This document shows positions 48,701 through 57,243 of a stretch of DNA of 64,000 nt, one piece after another. The notes below the pieces were generated by a model. It saw only the letters and a list, made by a program, of their open reading frames with translations, was not told the origin of the DNA and searched no databases. Each line of letters opens with the position of its first letter. The first letter of the stretch is position 1. Origin of the DNA: Pelagicoccus sp. SDUM812003 (GTDB lineage: Bacteria > Verrucomicrobiota > Verrucomicrobiia > Opitutales > Opitutaceae); NCBI RefSeq assembly GCF_031127815.1, contig NZ_JARXHY010000002.1, forward strand, positions 434,001-498,000. The letters run 5' to 3'. Made by a program: the position numbers and the translations under genes.

Positions 48701-49496
48701 CCAAACGAACCGCGAACTCTTCGCCGAACTGCTTGTTGTAGTCGAACGTTTCGCGAGTGCTTCCGTAGCTTCCGACATTCAGTTCAAGCGAACCAAAATC
48801 GTCAAAGACCGCTTCATTCGTTGAAACATTGGAAATCCCCGAAGGACTGCCGGTTCCAAACAGGAACGAATTAGGACCGCGAGAGACGTCGACGCGACTG
48901 ATATTGTAGCCATCCCATGGAATTTCGCTCGGAAAGTAATTTCGAGTATTGTCCATTCGAGTGAGGCCACGAGCGCGATTCACGCGACCGGGAGAAACCA
49001 GGTTCTCGTTTTCAACCGCTCCGCCGTAATCGACCCCGCCGCTCCGATTGCCGAAACCGGAAAAGTTTCCATTCAATCCGGAAACTTCGGTATTCATCGT
49101 ATAGACGAGCAGGTCTTCGGCGCTGGTGACGTTCGTATCTTCCAAGAACTGCGAAGTCACCACGGATAAGGACGAAGGCGTATCTTTTAGGGAGGTGCGA
49201 ATACGGGCTCCCGCTAGAGTGTCTTTCACTCCATAGCCAGTGTTCGAGTCCGAGCTCACTTCGAAGGGGGAAAGCTCGAAGATCTCCTCTTCGTCCTCCG
49301 CCAAGTCGCTTTGGGCCCAAACGGAACCCACGCATAGTGACAAAGCGGATACAATCGCCACCGTGGAGCGATTGAACGACTTGAAGTATTTATTTTCTGG
49401 ATACAACTTTCCAGATAAAAGGCTGCCGGTAGCTTCGACAGCGTAGGGAGGCGACCACGAGGTCGCCGATTGAGACAACAAGCGTTTTTCTCTCAT
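45735..49496 (-). CDS. TonB-dependent receptor 1
   Basis: 1253 residues from ATG 49496 (MREKRLL...). The signal peptide is not at the very N-terminus: about 41 polar residues precede its hydrophobic core ('TVAIVSALSLCVGSVWAQ', about 44-62), as in extended signal peptides. The verrucomicrobial TonB box region 'EEEIFELSPFEV' follows, then the plug ('LAGARIRTSLKDTPSSLSVV', 'VDVSRGPNSFLFG' with the conserved RGP) and a large 22-strand barrel ending 'YNLRLKFMF' with C-terminal Phe. No SusD neighbour. It takes up bulky ligands across the outer membrane with TonB-ExbBD energy; the neighbouring glycosidases suggest oligosaccharides. Paralogue of the receptor at 50012, with which it shares leader and operator block. 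Confidence 0.92.
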   Translation of the reverse strand: MREKRLLSQSATSWSPPYAVEATGSLLSGKLYPENKYFKSFNRSTVAIVSALSLCVGSVWAQSDLAEDEEEIFELSPFEVSSDSNTGYGVKDTLAGARIRTSLKDTPSSLSVVTSQFLEDTNVTSAEDLLVYTMNTEVSGLNGNFSGFGNRSGGVDYGGAVENENLVSPGRVNRARGLTRMDNTRNYFPSEIPWDGYNISRVDVSRGPNSFLFGTGSPSGISNVSTNEAVFDDFGSLELNVGSYGSTRETFDYNKQFGEEFAVRLALVNENKKFQQEPAFRDTKRGYLALRYEPEFLKSESASTKFQANFEQGEGKSNNPRTLPPIDYMTGYLNDPRASDMGIDPWVFNQDSTEAGADARFSHWAGAGSVGGNKYKWDGTPQFVWDDTGTLLRAGDERYGIKTGGNPDGQNTWPVHSVGFQAFARASNRIALQAGVSEADAPYPGAWAQTVTYIDQTLSDTSVFDFYNKLIDGENKREWQDWEAYSFKVNQSLFDDRLNIQGVVDHQEYNNGFGGWNSTGSPILMLDLDRYLLAGNPSWLGDDNPPTPNPNVGRPMVFSDQGKTEMNQSVRDNYQVTASYHLDFQDDLDSDGLLGKILGRHNLTGLWSQFERSSGNQSFKLNGVDSEYLRVSGHNLNALESETGFNWLQYMGPSLLGTTGRNANLPNLQHTLSLPDMLNFTYYSDEWKDDSVDPDAEWEYTNWNGEVVTGTNANNPSNYRGFVSSPFAIINGESNPWVLANSARKSEETIESKAFMYQGHLLDNTIVPSFGYREDTTKQRGANADASNDPLNLDFGITEPGSTADTKSTSYGLALHLPKALKEKLPSGTDISLYYFHGENETPKIRYGMDGQKLPNEAGVTDDYSLQFDGFNGRLTARLTYFKTVNENSSAYVGVPLATWLVRGLPDITLQYFAWGAAERQLYDELGVAPEDRSSTALTNAPASWDTWRTTANHWRPHGWMDDRPEDWLAFEEAMKTTFTEFYPQEYWDAWGYNINAEAIKNGDWFNIVNGTDNPWDISKFGGNETIDGQFPTLEQNVESKGWELETTIRPRDNWDITFNASKVDATQTGFGERADAFIQDMKAVYVDSPVGYGNVWGGFETSKNMFNGDVWSKYLIQTALEGSPQPEQRRYRFNFVTNYRFEEGVAKGFNVGGAYRWEDKAIHTYGIYNDETVGWLPNVDDPIYGPTNEHVDAWIGYSGTMTEKIDWNVQLNVRNLGENTKLVPIAYQPTGEPAQFRIQTGAEYNLRLKFMF

Positions 49497-49500
49497 TGGT

Positions 49501-49529
49501 GTAGTTTGTTTGTTTTCGTGGGGGTACGG
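49501..49529 (-). promoter_or_regulatory. Conserved 5' leader of TonB receptor 1
   Basis: This stretch just before ATG 49496 is identical, apart from one extra base, to 53872-53899 before receptor 2. The AAAACAAACAAAC core lacks a clear Shine-Dalgarno sequence. It is probably a translation-control or ribosome-loading element. Confidence 0.55.
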
Positions 49530-49698
49530 TACGATCGAATCCTCCACGTATATCGCTGTCGTAGGGTAATAATCAGCGGTATCGAAAAGGGTATCGAGCT
49601 AACCGTTGGGGGAATATATAAGGGGCAAACAAGGCTCGGCTCAATGGGGAGCGGTCCGGTGGACCGGGGTCATAAAAGTTCAAGCCTTGGAGCTGCGA

Positions 49699-49743
49699 GC
49701 TTACTCGATTTGTCGATAAACGGACATCGCGAGAACTCGGTAC
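49699..49743 (-). promoter_or_regulatory. Shared operator block, TonB receptor 1
   Basis: Contains minus-strand TACCGAGTTCTCGCGA at 49727-49742 (16/16). The full 45-bp block is largely conserved at 54080-54124 before receptor 2, including GTAAGCT at its gene-proximal end, which could be part of a promoter. It lies 230 bp upstream of ATG 49496. No gene lies in 49530-50011. Confidence 0.7.
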
Positions 49744-49864
49744 AAGAGAAATACCGATAGGCGCATGGACACAGACGAAGTTCGTTCCAGAAGCGCTGGA
49801 GCGTACCCGTCCACGATCTCTAGGTTCACGAAACGAGCACGAGGGAGCTGCGCAAACAACGGAA

Positions 49865-49889
49865 AGGCGCGGATCTACGATCCGCGCCT
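49865..49889. repeat. Perfect palindrome, REP-like or terminator
   Basis: AGGCGCGGATC and GATCCGCGCCT around TAC. It is downstream of TonB receptor 2 (stop at 50012), so it may end that transcript. A second small palindrome, CATCCCAAGTGGGATG, lies at 49915-49930. Confidence 0.5.
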
Positions 49890-50011
49890 ACCCATTGAAC
49901 AAATCGACCTAACATCCCAAGTGGGATGCTAAACCGAAATAAGTAAGTTGTGTACGTCGCTGCGCCCCGCCCATAGCGACGGAGCGCATTGTTTGAAAAA
50001 GCCTATGCTTT

Positions 50012-53000
50012 CTAAAAGCTGAAGCTGTTGCTGACGGTCCATTCGGTTGAACCTGGGATACGCGACACTCCCGGAGTTCCATCGGGTTGCACCGTGAGCG
50101 GGATCAGATCGCCATCCTGGAACAGGTCGCGAACATTCACCTGGATGCGCCAGTCGACCTTGTCGTTCAGCTTCATCGAACGGCCAAACCAGACGTCTAC
50201 CGCATCTTCAGCATCGGCGTAGTAGGGGTTGTCCAGATCCGTAACAGCAGTCTGCTGTCCATCGACATCGACGTAGTTCAGGGAATAACCGATCACCTTC
50301 TCGTCCGTCCAACGATAGCCGCCGCCGACATACCAGCCGCCAAGGAATCCATCCTTGAAGCTGTAGGTCGCGACCGCGTTGAAGTTCCATTTCGCGAATT
50401 CAGGATTGGACTGCCCCTCGAGGAGCTTCGTCAAGCCATAGTCGTAACGGAAGCTTAGGTAATCGTTCCGCATGGAGTCGCCATCCGCTAACCAATAGCG
50501 ACGGACATCGCCTGCATTGTAGATCCTATTTCCGTCGGCATCATAATCCTCAAGAATCCACGAGTCCAAGAAAGCGACGAAGTCATTCAAGGCATCGCCG
50601 CCAACGTTCGATCGAGAGGCCTCGCTCTTGCGAGCGTTGAAGGTGAGGCGAAGCTGATCGCTCGGCTGGGCTACGAATTCAAACTCAGTTCCCTTGGAGA
50701 CCGAGTTTTCCGTGAAGGCCAACCCAGCTGGTTGAACAGAAGACGGCTTTGTCAGCGCCAACTCGTAGTTTTCCAGGCTCCACGCTTCCGCGTAGCCTTC
50801 CGGCAAGTTATCCAGCATGTCAAACCATGACGCAATGGCGGCTTCTTCGATCATTGGACCTTGGTCCACGTTGTCGACGTAAGGGCCATAGTAGTTCCAG
50901 CCCCCCTCTTGCCAAGCGTTCCACGGCTCCAAATCAGGAATGTCCTCCTTGGTGTACTCTTCATCCCAAATGCTGCCACTCAGGTTATAGTAGGCTCGCT
51001 TGGCCCATTCCGTCCCTAGGTTAGTGAAGTAGGTAATCTTCCAAGTCGCGATTCCGGCCGTGAGATTTGAATCCTGGAGCTCGGTTTTGTACTCCGTAAC
51101 CTTCAACGAATACTTGTTGTCCTTCGTAGCGATCAACACGCTGTAGTCTTCCGTGTTTCCGCTCGGCGACGGTATAGCATTTCCATACAGGTCCACCCGT
51201 CCCGCAAGCGGCTGGAAGTTTTCAGATGTGTTGTAGTACAGCGAGACGTTGAATGGCAGACGGTCACCGATCAACGGATTGAGGTGAACAGCCAAGCTTG
51301 CAGTCTGAGTCTGGCCCGGGGTCTCTATTCCATTGGAAGGGAGAACGTAGCCCCTAGAGACCTGAGGGTACTCACCCTCAGAGTTTGGTTCGCCATAATA
51401 TATGGTGTCCGGACTGAGGTTTCGGAACCCATCTTCAGAGAAAGAGCCTGGCGCTTTTTCGCGGTAGGTACGGGCTGCGTCCACGGTCCACTTGGTGGGA
51501 GTGTCTTTTCTCCAGCCGTAAGTTCCCACGACGGAGCCATCCCAGAAGTGACCTTGCCATATGAGGGCTTCGGATTTGACCTCGGAACGGGAGCGCGATG
51601 CAGACGTTGTCCAGTCATCCACGGTGCCGCTGCTCATCACATCCATGACGTCCATGGGCATATTGACCCACCCCACATAGTTATCGGGATTAAAGGCCTG
51701 CGAGCTGTCATCCCCAGTCCAAGGATTCGTCCAAGCCGCCGCTGGATCTACCCCCGGGGCGTTCCAGTGCGAATCGAAGGTGTAAACACTTGTCTGGCTC
51801 GGCGGCATTTGAACCGCTTTCAGGGCAGGAATGTTCGCTCCCGCCGCCGAATCGCGCATATCGATGCGATCTCCCAAGTAGTGCACGGTGCGCAGACTTG
51901 GGTTGTTGCGTTCCACATCCTCAGGATTCTGGTAGGCGCGGTAAGCTCCGCCTAGCACGTACGGGACATAGCTACGTGAGTCGGTCTCTGCGTTTTCTTC
52001 AGACAAAAGTCCGGTGACCGTATGACGCCCCAGCAGCCGTGGAAGCCAACCATCTTGACCGTCGGATTGGAAATCGTGACGAGCGAAGGCAGTCAGACGC
52101 GCGGCATCACGCTTTTGCTCTTGGAAACTAGTTCCCCAATCGTAGACGCTTTCCACATACGGGCGCCCCGCATTCGGGTTCACGCTCAGATCCTGCAGAT
52201 GTGAGTTTACGTCGAGGCGAATTGCGTTGCCAACGGAAGACGTTTGGAACTGATGGCGATTCTGATTGAAGTACGATAGATCGTACCCGAAGCGTCCGTC
52301 CATAAAGGTGTGCGAAAGCGATAGATACAGGGTATCGAAGTCAGACTCTTCCGACTTGTTCGGCCCATCGATCAGGTGATTCTTGAAATCGAAGACGGAA
52401 GTATCCGCGAGTGACTTCGACTTATAGGCTCCCGTCTCAAAGAACGGCAACTCCACATCTCTCGCGTACCCGTCGTAGGAATTAACACCGTGCAATGTAT
52501 TGTACGGATACGATACGCCTGTACTTGTGTCGACCACACCGTCTTCATTGATGGAATACCGAGTGTTCACATTCATTTGGAAGACGCGGTTAACACTCGG
52601 CGAGTTGCCATCGCCAAAAACCATCACCGGGTGGCCAAACACGTTGCCGAAGTTTGCGATCATCGGCGTCCAATACGGATTAGGTTCGAGGACGGTGTTT
52701 CCATTTGAGTCTTCAATGGGGTTTCCATCCGCGTCTCTAGCGGTACGAGTCTCGGAGTTTCTTCCTAAGTGAGGGATACCGAAATCATATTCGCCCTCGA
52801 CGTCGCCAACGAGCCACGGGTGAATCAAGGCGCGGTCCATGCCCCCGAGAGGGTTGAGATTTCCTTCCTCATCCCTGCTAGGGTTGAAGAACGGAGTGAC
52901 CAGATCCGTAGGTGGCAACCAACGAGGGCGATTGCTGCGGATCTCTCCCGACTCGAAGTGACCTTGCAGAGTGAAGCTCGAAGACTCGCCTTGCAAAAAG

Positions 53001-53866
53001 CTAGGCGCGTATTTGGCGGCGACGAAGAGGCGCTCGTCGTTATCGTAGGCTGGGTCCTGACGGAACTTCTCATTGTCACGCAACATCGCGACCTTTACGG
53101 CGAGCTCGTCCTCGATGAGCACCCGGTTAATCTTCGCGCTCAAACGAGTGCTGCCCCAGCTTCCGAAGTTCAATTCGACGTTACCGGAATTGTTGAAGTT
53201 CGCCTCCGCTATACCTGCGTTAACCACGCCTGCAGGGCTACCAAGGCCGAACAAAACGGCGTTCGGACCGCGAACCATGTCCACGCGATCCACGATATAG
53301 CCATCCCAAGGAATGTCAGTGATGAAGTAGTTACGAGTATTGTCGGCAGAGGTCAGACCGCGTACGCGCGTATTGGAATTCGGATTGGCAAACGTACCGC
53401 TCTCATCGAGGTAGGCGCCATTTCCGTAACCGCCATAAGTCCCACGGCCACCACCGACCTCGGTGTTGAGCGTGTAGGAAAGCAGGGTTTCGTTGTCAGT
53501 AGCCCCGATATCCTGCATGAACTGTTCCGTCACAACGGAAATCGCCGCACCAACGTCCTTCAGTTCGGTTTTGATACGTGTGCCAGCGAGCGTGTGCGTC
53601 GCACGGTACCCATCCTGCCCCGAGCCTTCTACCGTAAAGGGCGAAAGCTCGAAGATAGCCTCCTCTTCATCCTCCGAATCCATCTGCGCCATGACTGGCC
53701 CAAGGCAGATCGAAAGAGCGGACACCATTGCGATAAGGGGGCGATTCGCAATCCTTGCTGAACGAGGCTCTGTATAGAACTCAGAGCCGGGCTTGCCGAC
53801 TGAGTCGGAAGCGCTTTCGGGAGACGACGATGCCTCAGGTTGAGGCAACAAGCGTTTTTTTGTCAT
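50012..53866 (-). CDS. TonB-dependent receptor 2
   Basis: 1284 residues from ATG 53866 (MTKKRLL...); the longer frame to 54169 runs through the operator block and was rejected. As in receptor 1, about 40 polar residues precede the signal-peptide core ('PLIAMVSALSICLGPVMAQ'). 'EEEAIFELSPFTV' is the TonB-box region, followed by the plug ('LAGTRIKTELKDVGAAISVV', 'VDMVRGPNAVLFGLGSPAGVV') and a barrel ending 'TEWTVSNSFSF'. It is clearly a paralogue of receptor 1, and the two genes lie in tandem, each with its own copy of leader and operator, which points to an old tandem duplication. Ligand presumed to be an oligosaccharide. No SusD partner. Confidence 0.92.
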   Translation of the reverse strand: MTKKRLLPQPEASSSPESASDSVGKPGSEFYTEPRSARIANRPLIAMVSALSICLGPVMAQMDSEDEEEAIFELSPFTVEGSGQDGYRATHTLAGTRIKTELKDVGAAISVVTEQFMQDIGATDNETLLSYTLNTEVGGGRGTYGGYGNGAYLDESGTFANPNSNTRVRGLTSADNTRNYFITDIPWDGYIVDRVDMVRGPNAVLFGLGSPAGVVNAGIAEANFNNSGNVELNFGSWGSTRLSAKINRVLIEDELAVKVAMLRDNEKFRQDPAYDNDERLFVAAKYAPSFLQGESSSFTLQGHFESGEIRSNRPRWLPPTDLVTPFFNPSRDEEGNLNPLGGMDRALIHPWLVGDVEGEYDFGIPHLGRNSETRTARDADGNPIEDSNGNTVLEPNPYWTPMIANFGNVFGHPVMVFGDGNSPSVNRVFQMNVNTRYSINEDGVVDTSTGVSYPYNTLHGVNSYDGYARDVELPFFETGAYKSKSLADTSVFDFKNHLIDGPNKSEESDFDTLYLSLSHTFMDGRFGYDLSYFNQNRHQFQTSSVGNAIRLDVNSHLQDLSVNPNAGRPYVESVYDWGTSFQEQKRDAARLTAFARHDFQSDGQDGWLPRLLGRHTVTGLLSEENAETDSRSYVPYVLGGAYRAYQNPEDVERNNPSLRTVHYLGDRIDMRDSAAGANIPALKAVQMPPSQTSVYTFDSHWNAPGVDPAAAWTNPWTGDDSSQAFNPDNYVGWVNMPMDVMDVMSSGTVDDWTTSASRSRSEVKSEALIWQGHFWDGSVVGTYGWRKDTPTKWTVDAARTYREKAPGSFSEDGFRNLSPDTIYYGEPNSEGEYPQVSRGYVLPSNGIETPGQTQTASLAVHLNPLIGDRLPFNVSLYYNTSENFQPLAGRVDLYGNAIPSPSGNTEDYSVLIATKDNKYSLKVTEYKTELQDSNLTAGIATWKITYFTNLGTEWAKRAYYNLSGSIWDEEYTKEDIPDLEPWNAWQEGGWNYYGPYVDNVDQGPMIEEAAIASWFDMLDNLPEGYAEAWSLENYELALTKPSSVQPAGLAFTENSVSKGTEFEFVAQPSDQLRLTFNARKSEASRSNVGGDALNDFVAFLDSWILEDYDADGNRIYNAGDVRRYWLADGDSMRNDYLSFRYDYGLTKLLEGQSNPEFAKWNFNAVATYSFKDGFLGGWYVGGGYRWTDEKVIGYSLNYVDVDGQQTAVTDLDNPYYADAEDAVDVWFGRSMKLNDKVDWRIQVNVRDLFQDGDLIPLTVQPDGTPGVSRIPGSTEWTVSNSFSF

Positions 53867-53871
53867 ACTTT

Positions 53872-53899
53872 GTAGTTTGTTTGTTTTCGTGGGGTACGG
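53872..53899 (-). promoter_or_regulatory. Conserved 5' leader of TonB receptor 2
   Basis: Same element as 49501-49529 with one base fewer in the G run. It begins five bases from the ATG. Sequence before and after it differs between the two genes, so conservation is local. Confidence 0.55.
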
Positions 53900-54079
53900 G
53901 CCGCGCAAACCACAATCAGTCAGCGAGAGACACTCGATGGTGACTGACTTCGCAACTGGGGCACGAGGTTCGAACGAACCGACTGGGGGAAATAAAGGGC
54001 GCTGAAAGGGTGGAATTAGCTCAGCACGTTCCGAAGGCTGCCGTGCTCGGTGCGCATCCCGATCGATTTGGTGACCGAA

Positions 54080-54124
54080 GCTTACACGATTTATCGCTAC
54101 ACCGACATCCCGAGAACTCGGTAC
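54080..54124 (-). promoter_or_regulatory. Shared operator block, TonB receptor 2
   Basis: Contains minus-strand TACCGAGTTCTCGGGA at 54108-54123 (16/16), 241 bp upstream of ATG 53866. Conserved with the receptor 1 block over 45 bp. Confidence 0.7.
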
Positions 54125-54177
54125 TTGGAACAGAATGCCGGACCTGAACATCGCCTTTCGACCTGGCAAACAGAAGA

Positions 54178-54204
54178 CCCCGCCACCGCAAAGCGGTGAC
54201 GGGG
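54178..54204 (-). terminator. Orphan terminator-like hairpin
   Basis: CCCC plus CACCGC pairs with GCGGTG plus GGGG around an AAA loop; on the minus strand TCTTCTG follows. No gene ends here on either strand. It resembles the terminator at 54448 in loop and inner stem and may end a short transcript starting near 54351. Confidence 0.55.
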
Positions 54205-54350
54205 CGTCATTCTACACACAAACACTTAGGGTAGCTAATACTAAGTGAGATCTAGACTTCCTATTCGCGCAGGGGCCCCACAGCCCCTTGCGTCAAATCG
54301 AAATCCATACCGATCCAGACGCAATCTACCAAATTCGACGAGCGCGCGCA

Positions 54351-54366
54351 TCGCGAAAACTCGGTA
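54351..54366 (-). promoter_or_regulatory. Shared 16-bp operator without a gene
   Basis: Minus strand TACCGAGTTTTCGCGA, 16/16 to consensus, between two terminators. No reading frame follows on the minus strand before 54204. A CGC...GCG hairpin with AGGGGC/GCCCCT stem lies at 54270-54290. Confidence 0.6.
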
Positions 54367-54447
54367 TAAAAACGAGAAACCATCACCCTTTCCATCAATA
54401 CGCGTATCCTAACGATAAATACGTCACCTCCACACCTACGAAAAAAA

Positions 54448-54474
54448 CTCCGCTACCGCAAAGCGGCAGCGGAG
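54448..54474 (-). terminator. Rho-independent terminator after GH5-CBM13
   Basis: On the minus strand CTCCGCT-CCGC pairs with GCGG-AGCGGAG around TTT (one C/A mismatch) and is followed by a run of seven T residues. It lies 44 bp after the GH5 stop. Confidence 0.85.
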
Positions 54475-54517
54475 CTGCTGTACTACTCTTGTATTAGAAA
54501 CTGAATACGTTCTCCCT

Positions 54518-56089
54518 CTAGGGTGCCTCGAACTTCCACTGCTGGTTCGCGCCCCAGCCGAAAGCCCAGATATGCGCGTTCGCGCCATCTTGCGATGAAA
54601 CGCCATTCACGTCGAGGCACTTGTCGGACGCGTGCGAGGGTGAAAGACGATAGTATCCGTCGCTGGTTTCAGAGATGATCCACCTCTGATTGGCTCCCCC
54701 CCCATAAGTCCAAGCGTGCACATTGGTTCCATTGTCGGTACCCCAACCGGATACATCGAGAGCCTTGCCGCTTTGCGCTCCAATGATGCTGTACTCGTTG
54801 TTTCCAAGGTGCCTGACGACCCAGCGCTGGCTCTCGCCCCACCAGTAGCCCCATTGTTGAACGTTGCTCCCGTTCTCCTTGCCCAATCCGGCGACCTCAA
54901 GAGCTTTTCCGCTATGGCGGGCGGTGATCTTGTAAACGCCGTTGGGGATTATGCCACCGCCACCGGGAGGCGGCAGAGCAGCGCCGCCGGTCAGCGCCCG
55001 CGCATTGTCCTGGTCAACGAGGGCGCCCGTTTCCCAATCGAACATCAGGCCATGTATGTCCCAGTAGATGGGCTTGAGGCCATGGCTGTTGGCCGAGTCG
55101 ACGACGTACTTGTGAAAGTAGGTGCGAGAGGCGAGATGCAGCTTGAGGTCGTCTCCCGTCAGGTCCGCCTGATCAGTACGTTTTCTGGCGGCGAACTCCC
55201 CTACGATAACCGGATACCCCTGACTGATGAATCGGTCCGCCATCAGTTGAAACATAGCGTCGACGTCATCCTCCTCGTCGAAGGTCGCATTGCGATCGGT
55301 CCGCGTAGGATGATGGTAGTCCTGCCCCCAGAAGTAGGACATGTTGCCCCATTCCGCGTCCTCCTCCATCAACGCGAAGGGAAACGGCGTGTAGTGATGG
55401 ATCTCAAGCGCCAGTCGGCCAGGCGTCGAATCCTCCGGCATCGAGGTGATCAGCTGATCGGAGTACTCCCAGTTGGTGTTCGGGCCCTGCACCACAAGCC
55501 AGCGATTCGTGTTGTTGCCCCCAGTGGCGCGGACGGCGCTGATGAAGGTGTTGTAGTAGGTGCGCAGGGTCGCCCACTCCTCTGGCGTATGGCATTCCGG
55601 CTCGTTGGCCCCCGCGAAGAGCAGGTGGTTGTCGTAGCCGGCGAAGGCGGTCGCGATCTGCGTCCAGTAGGACTGCATCTTCGCGTTGATCGTCGGATCC
55701 ACCGTGTCAGTGATATTTCTTTCAAACCAGCCGTCGTCCCAGTGGATATTCAAGAGGACGTAGAAGTCCCTGGCATAGCACCAATCGACCACTTCCTTGA
55801 CGCGAGCCATCCAGGCGGGATCGATCTGAAAGGTGGATTGATCCGCATGGCTGTCCCACGCCACCGGGAGGCGGATCGTGTTGAATCCAGAGTCGGCTAC
55901 GGCGTCGATGATGGCTTCAGAAGCAGCGGGCCCCCAGTAGCCTTCGCCATTCGGTGGCTCCAGGGTGTTTCCGAGATTCCACCCGTAAGTGGGTGTAGGC
56001 AACTGCGCGAACGCAGCTAAAGGGAAAAACAATAAGGCAGCGATGCCGATCGCCGTCATATGAATCCTACGAAGTGTTACGTTATTCAT
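54518..56089 (-). CDS. GH5 endoglucanase with ricin-type CBM13 domain
   Basis: 523 residues. Signal peptide 1-29 ('MTAIGIAALLFFPLAAFAQ'). GH5 barrel about 33-370: 'YGWNLGNTLEPP', acid/base E163 in 'GANEPE', nucleophile E298 in 'IVGEFAAR'. A Gly/Pro-rich linker leads to a beta-trefoil (about 385-523) with three QxW repeats ('ESQRWVV', 'ANQRWII', 'ANQQWKF'), the mark of CBM13 lectin-like domains. Paralogous to the catalytic domain of the enzyme at 11278, with a different accessory module. It likely cleaves internal beta-1,4-glucosidic bonds; the trefoil probably binds galactose or xylose. Own operator 240 bp upstream and own terminator. Confidence 0.92.
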   Translation of the reverse strand: MNNVTLRRIHMTAIGIAALLFFPLAAFAQLPTPTYGWNLGNTLEPPNGEGYWGPAASEAIIDAVADSGFNTIRLPVAWDSHADQSTFQIDPAWMARVKEVVDWCYARDFYVLLNIHWDDGWFERNITDTVDPTINAKMQSYWTQIATAFAGYDNHLLFAGANEPECHTPEEWATLRTYYNTFISAVRATGGNNTNRWLVVQGPNTNWEYSDQLITSMPEDSTPGRLALEIHHYTPFPFALMEEDAEWGNMSYFWGQDYHHPTRTDRNATFDEEDDVDAMFQLMADRFISQGYPVIVGEFAARKRTDQADLTGDDLKLHLASRTYFHKYVVDSANSHGLKPIYWDIHGLMFDWETGALVDQDNARALTGGAALPPPGGGGIIPNGVYKITARHSGKALEVAGLGKENGSNVQQWGYWWGESQRWVVRHLGNNEYSIIGAQSGKALDVSGWGTDNGTNVHAWTYGGGANQRWIISETSDGYYRLSPSHASDKCLDVNGVSSQDGANAHIWAFGWGANQQWKFEAP

Positions 56090-56329
56090 TCTGAGCTACG
56101 ACGCGGAGTATTCGCGCATCCGACAGGATGCCTGTTCATCCGCGTATTCTTGGGGTTGTCTTGTTGAGGTATGTATCCACGTCACTCCTACAGAACCATG
56201 CTGTACGGCCAAGGAACCATCATTCGAAGTGAGGGGGCAAACGGGGACAGTTTTGAGTGACCTTTTCGGAATATTGAAATTGCCAATACGGTCTCCTCAT
56301 AAGTTACGAAAACGGTCGCCGCTCGCATA

Positions 56330-56345
56330 TCCCGAAAACTCGCGA
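56330..56345 (-). promoter_or_regulatory. Shared 16-bp operator, upstream of GH5-CBM13
   Basis: Minus strand TCGCGAGTTTTCGGGA, identical to the copy before the GH2 at 4414, 240 bp from ATG 56089. A partial look-alike (GTCCCGAAACAAC) is at 56497-56509. The gap 56090-56598 holds no other gene. Confidence 0.7.
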
Positions 56346-56598
56346 CAAAATTCGCCAGCGAGACGACGACTCCCCGAAAGCTGGGGAAGCCGGACAAATC
56401 TTTTCGTACGCAAAGCCTCCCCCTAGAAACTGCCAAGAAACGACACGGAAACTACGATCACATGAACTAGCGACAAACCACATCTTGCATAAATCGTCCC
56501 GAAACAACACGATTTGAAAGACCGCGAACGTCTGGCCTTACGTTCATCAACCAACGGTGCCGAGAACAACGTATTGAGAGTGCCGATACTCAACATAT

Positions 56599-57111
56599 AT
56601 GAACCCGCCAACGAGCTCAAAATCAACCTCAGAGGTTGCAAAAAGATCGCACATCAAGGTGTCGATTCAAACTCCAAACATGACAGCAGCGAGCTATTTT
56701 TCACTCGACCTAAACCTAGTGCTCGAATTCGTCGAAGGGCCGTCGTCGGTTGATGATATTCTCACTCTGAAAAGCATTCCGGCGCGCACGGGATATGTGA
56801 ACTCCCAAACCAGGGTCCTCGCTTTCGTCGAATCCGATCACCCTATCGACTCAACTCAACTCAGCTGCTTCGGCGCTCGACTCATGAGCGAGTTGCCCGA
56901 GTATGCAGGCACACGTACTGCAGTCGTCACTCGATACGTCGGCCCAACCACTCGCGTGACTAAACTTGCCTACGACGTTGCCAACCACCAATCGATCAGG
57001 GCTTTCACCACTCTGCCCATGGCGTTGAATTTCCTCTCTCTTTCGCGCAAGGAGCTTCTCGAAGCGTTTCCCGACGCGCAAAGATTGCTCCTCTCGCAAT
57101 GCGCTCAGTGA
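56599..57111 (+). CDS. Small STAS/SpoIIAA-like protein, function unknown
   Basis: 170 residues, soluble. A second start at ATG 56680 would remove 27 low-complexity residues and may be the true one. From there the layout ('YFSLDLNLVLEFVEGPSSVDD', 'TRVLAFVESDHPID', 'TRTAVVTRYVGPTTRVTKLAYDVA', 'AFTTLPMALNFL') follows the SpoIIAA-like/STAS fold found in stress and signalling proteins of many bacteria: a first strand pair, an acidic middle, and a final 'R.F.....AL.FL' helix. I do not recognise a named family, so this is a fold guess from sequence pattern. It is divergent from the GH5-CBM13 gene and 132 bp before the GH2 gene. Confidence 0.6.
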   Translation: MNPPTSSKSTSEVAKRSHIKVSIQTPNMTAASYFSLDLNLVLEFVEGPSSVDDILTLKSIPARTGYVNSQTRVLAFVESDHPIDSTQLSCFGARLMSELPEYAGTRTAVVTRYVGPTTRVTKLAYDVANHQSIRAFTTLPMALNFLSLSRKELLEAFPDAQRLLLSQCAQ

Positions 57112-57147
57112 GGATTTCCGGAGCGGCGAACACGACCATAGGCGTCG

Positions 57148-57163
57148 TCCCGATAACTAGGGA
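57148..57163 (-). promoter_or_regulatory. Shared 16-bp operator, upstream of GH2 at 57244
   Basis: Minus strand TCCCTAGTTATCGGGA, 15/16 to consensus, 80 bp before ATG 57244. Inverted relative to the gene, unlike most copies. Confidence 0.55.
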
Positions 57164-57243
57164 CTCTTGACAACTTGCCATGTAGCGAACGATCGCGAAG
57201 CTACCACCGGTTACTCTCTCAAACCGCTCTCATTCATCGTAAA

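Noticed and set aside
53867-54169. N-terminal extension of TonB receptor 2
   Set aside because: It runs through the conserved leader and the operator block shared with receptor 1; ATG 53866 gives an N-terminus homologous to receptor 1.
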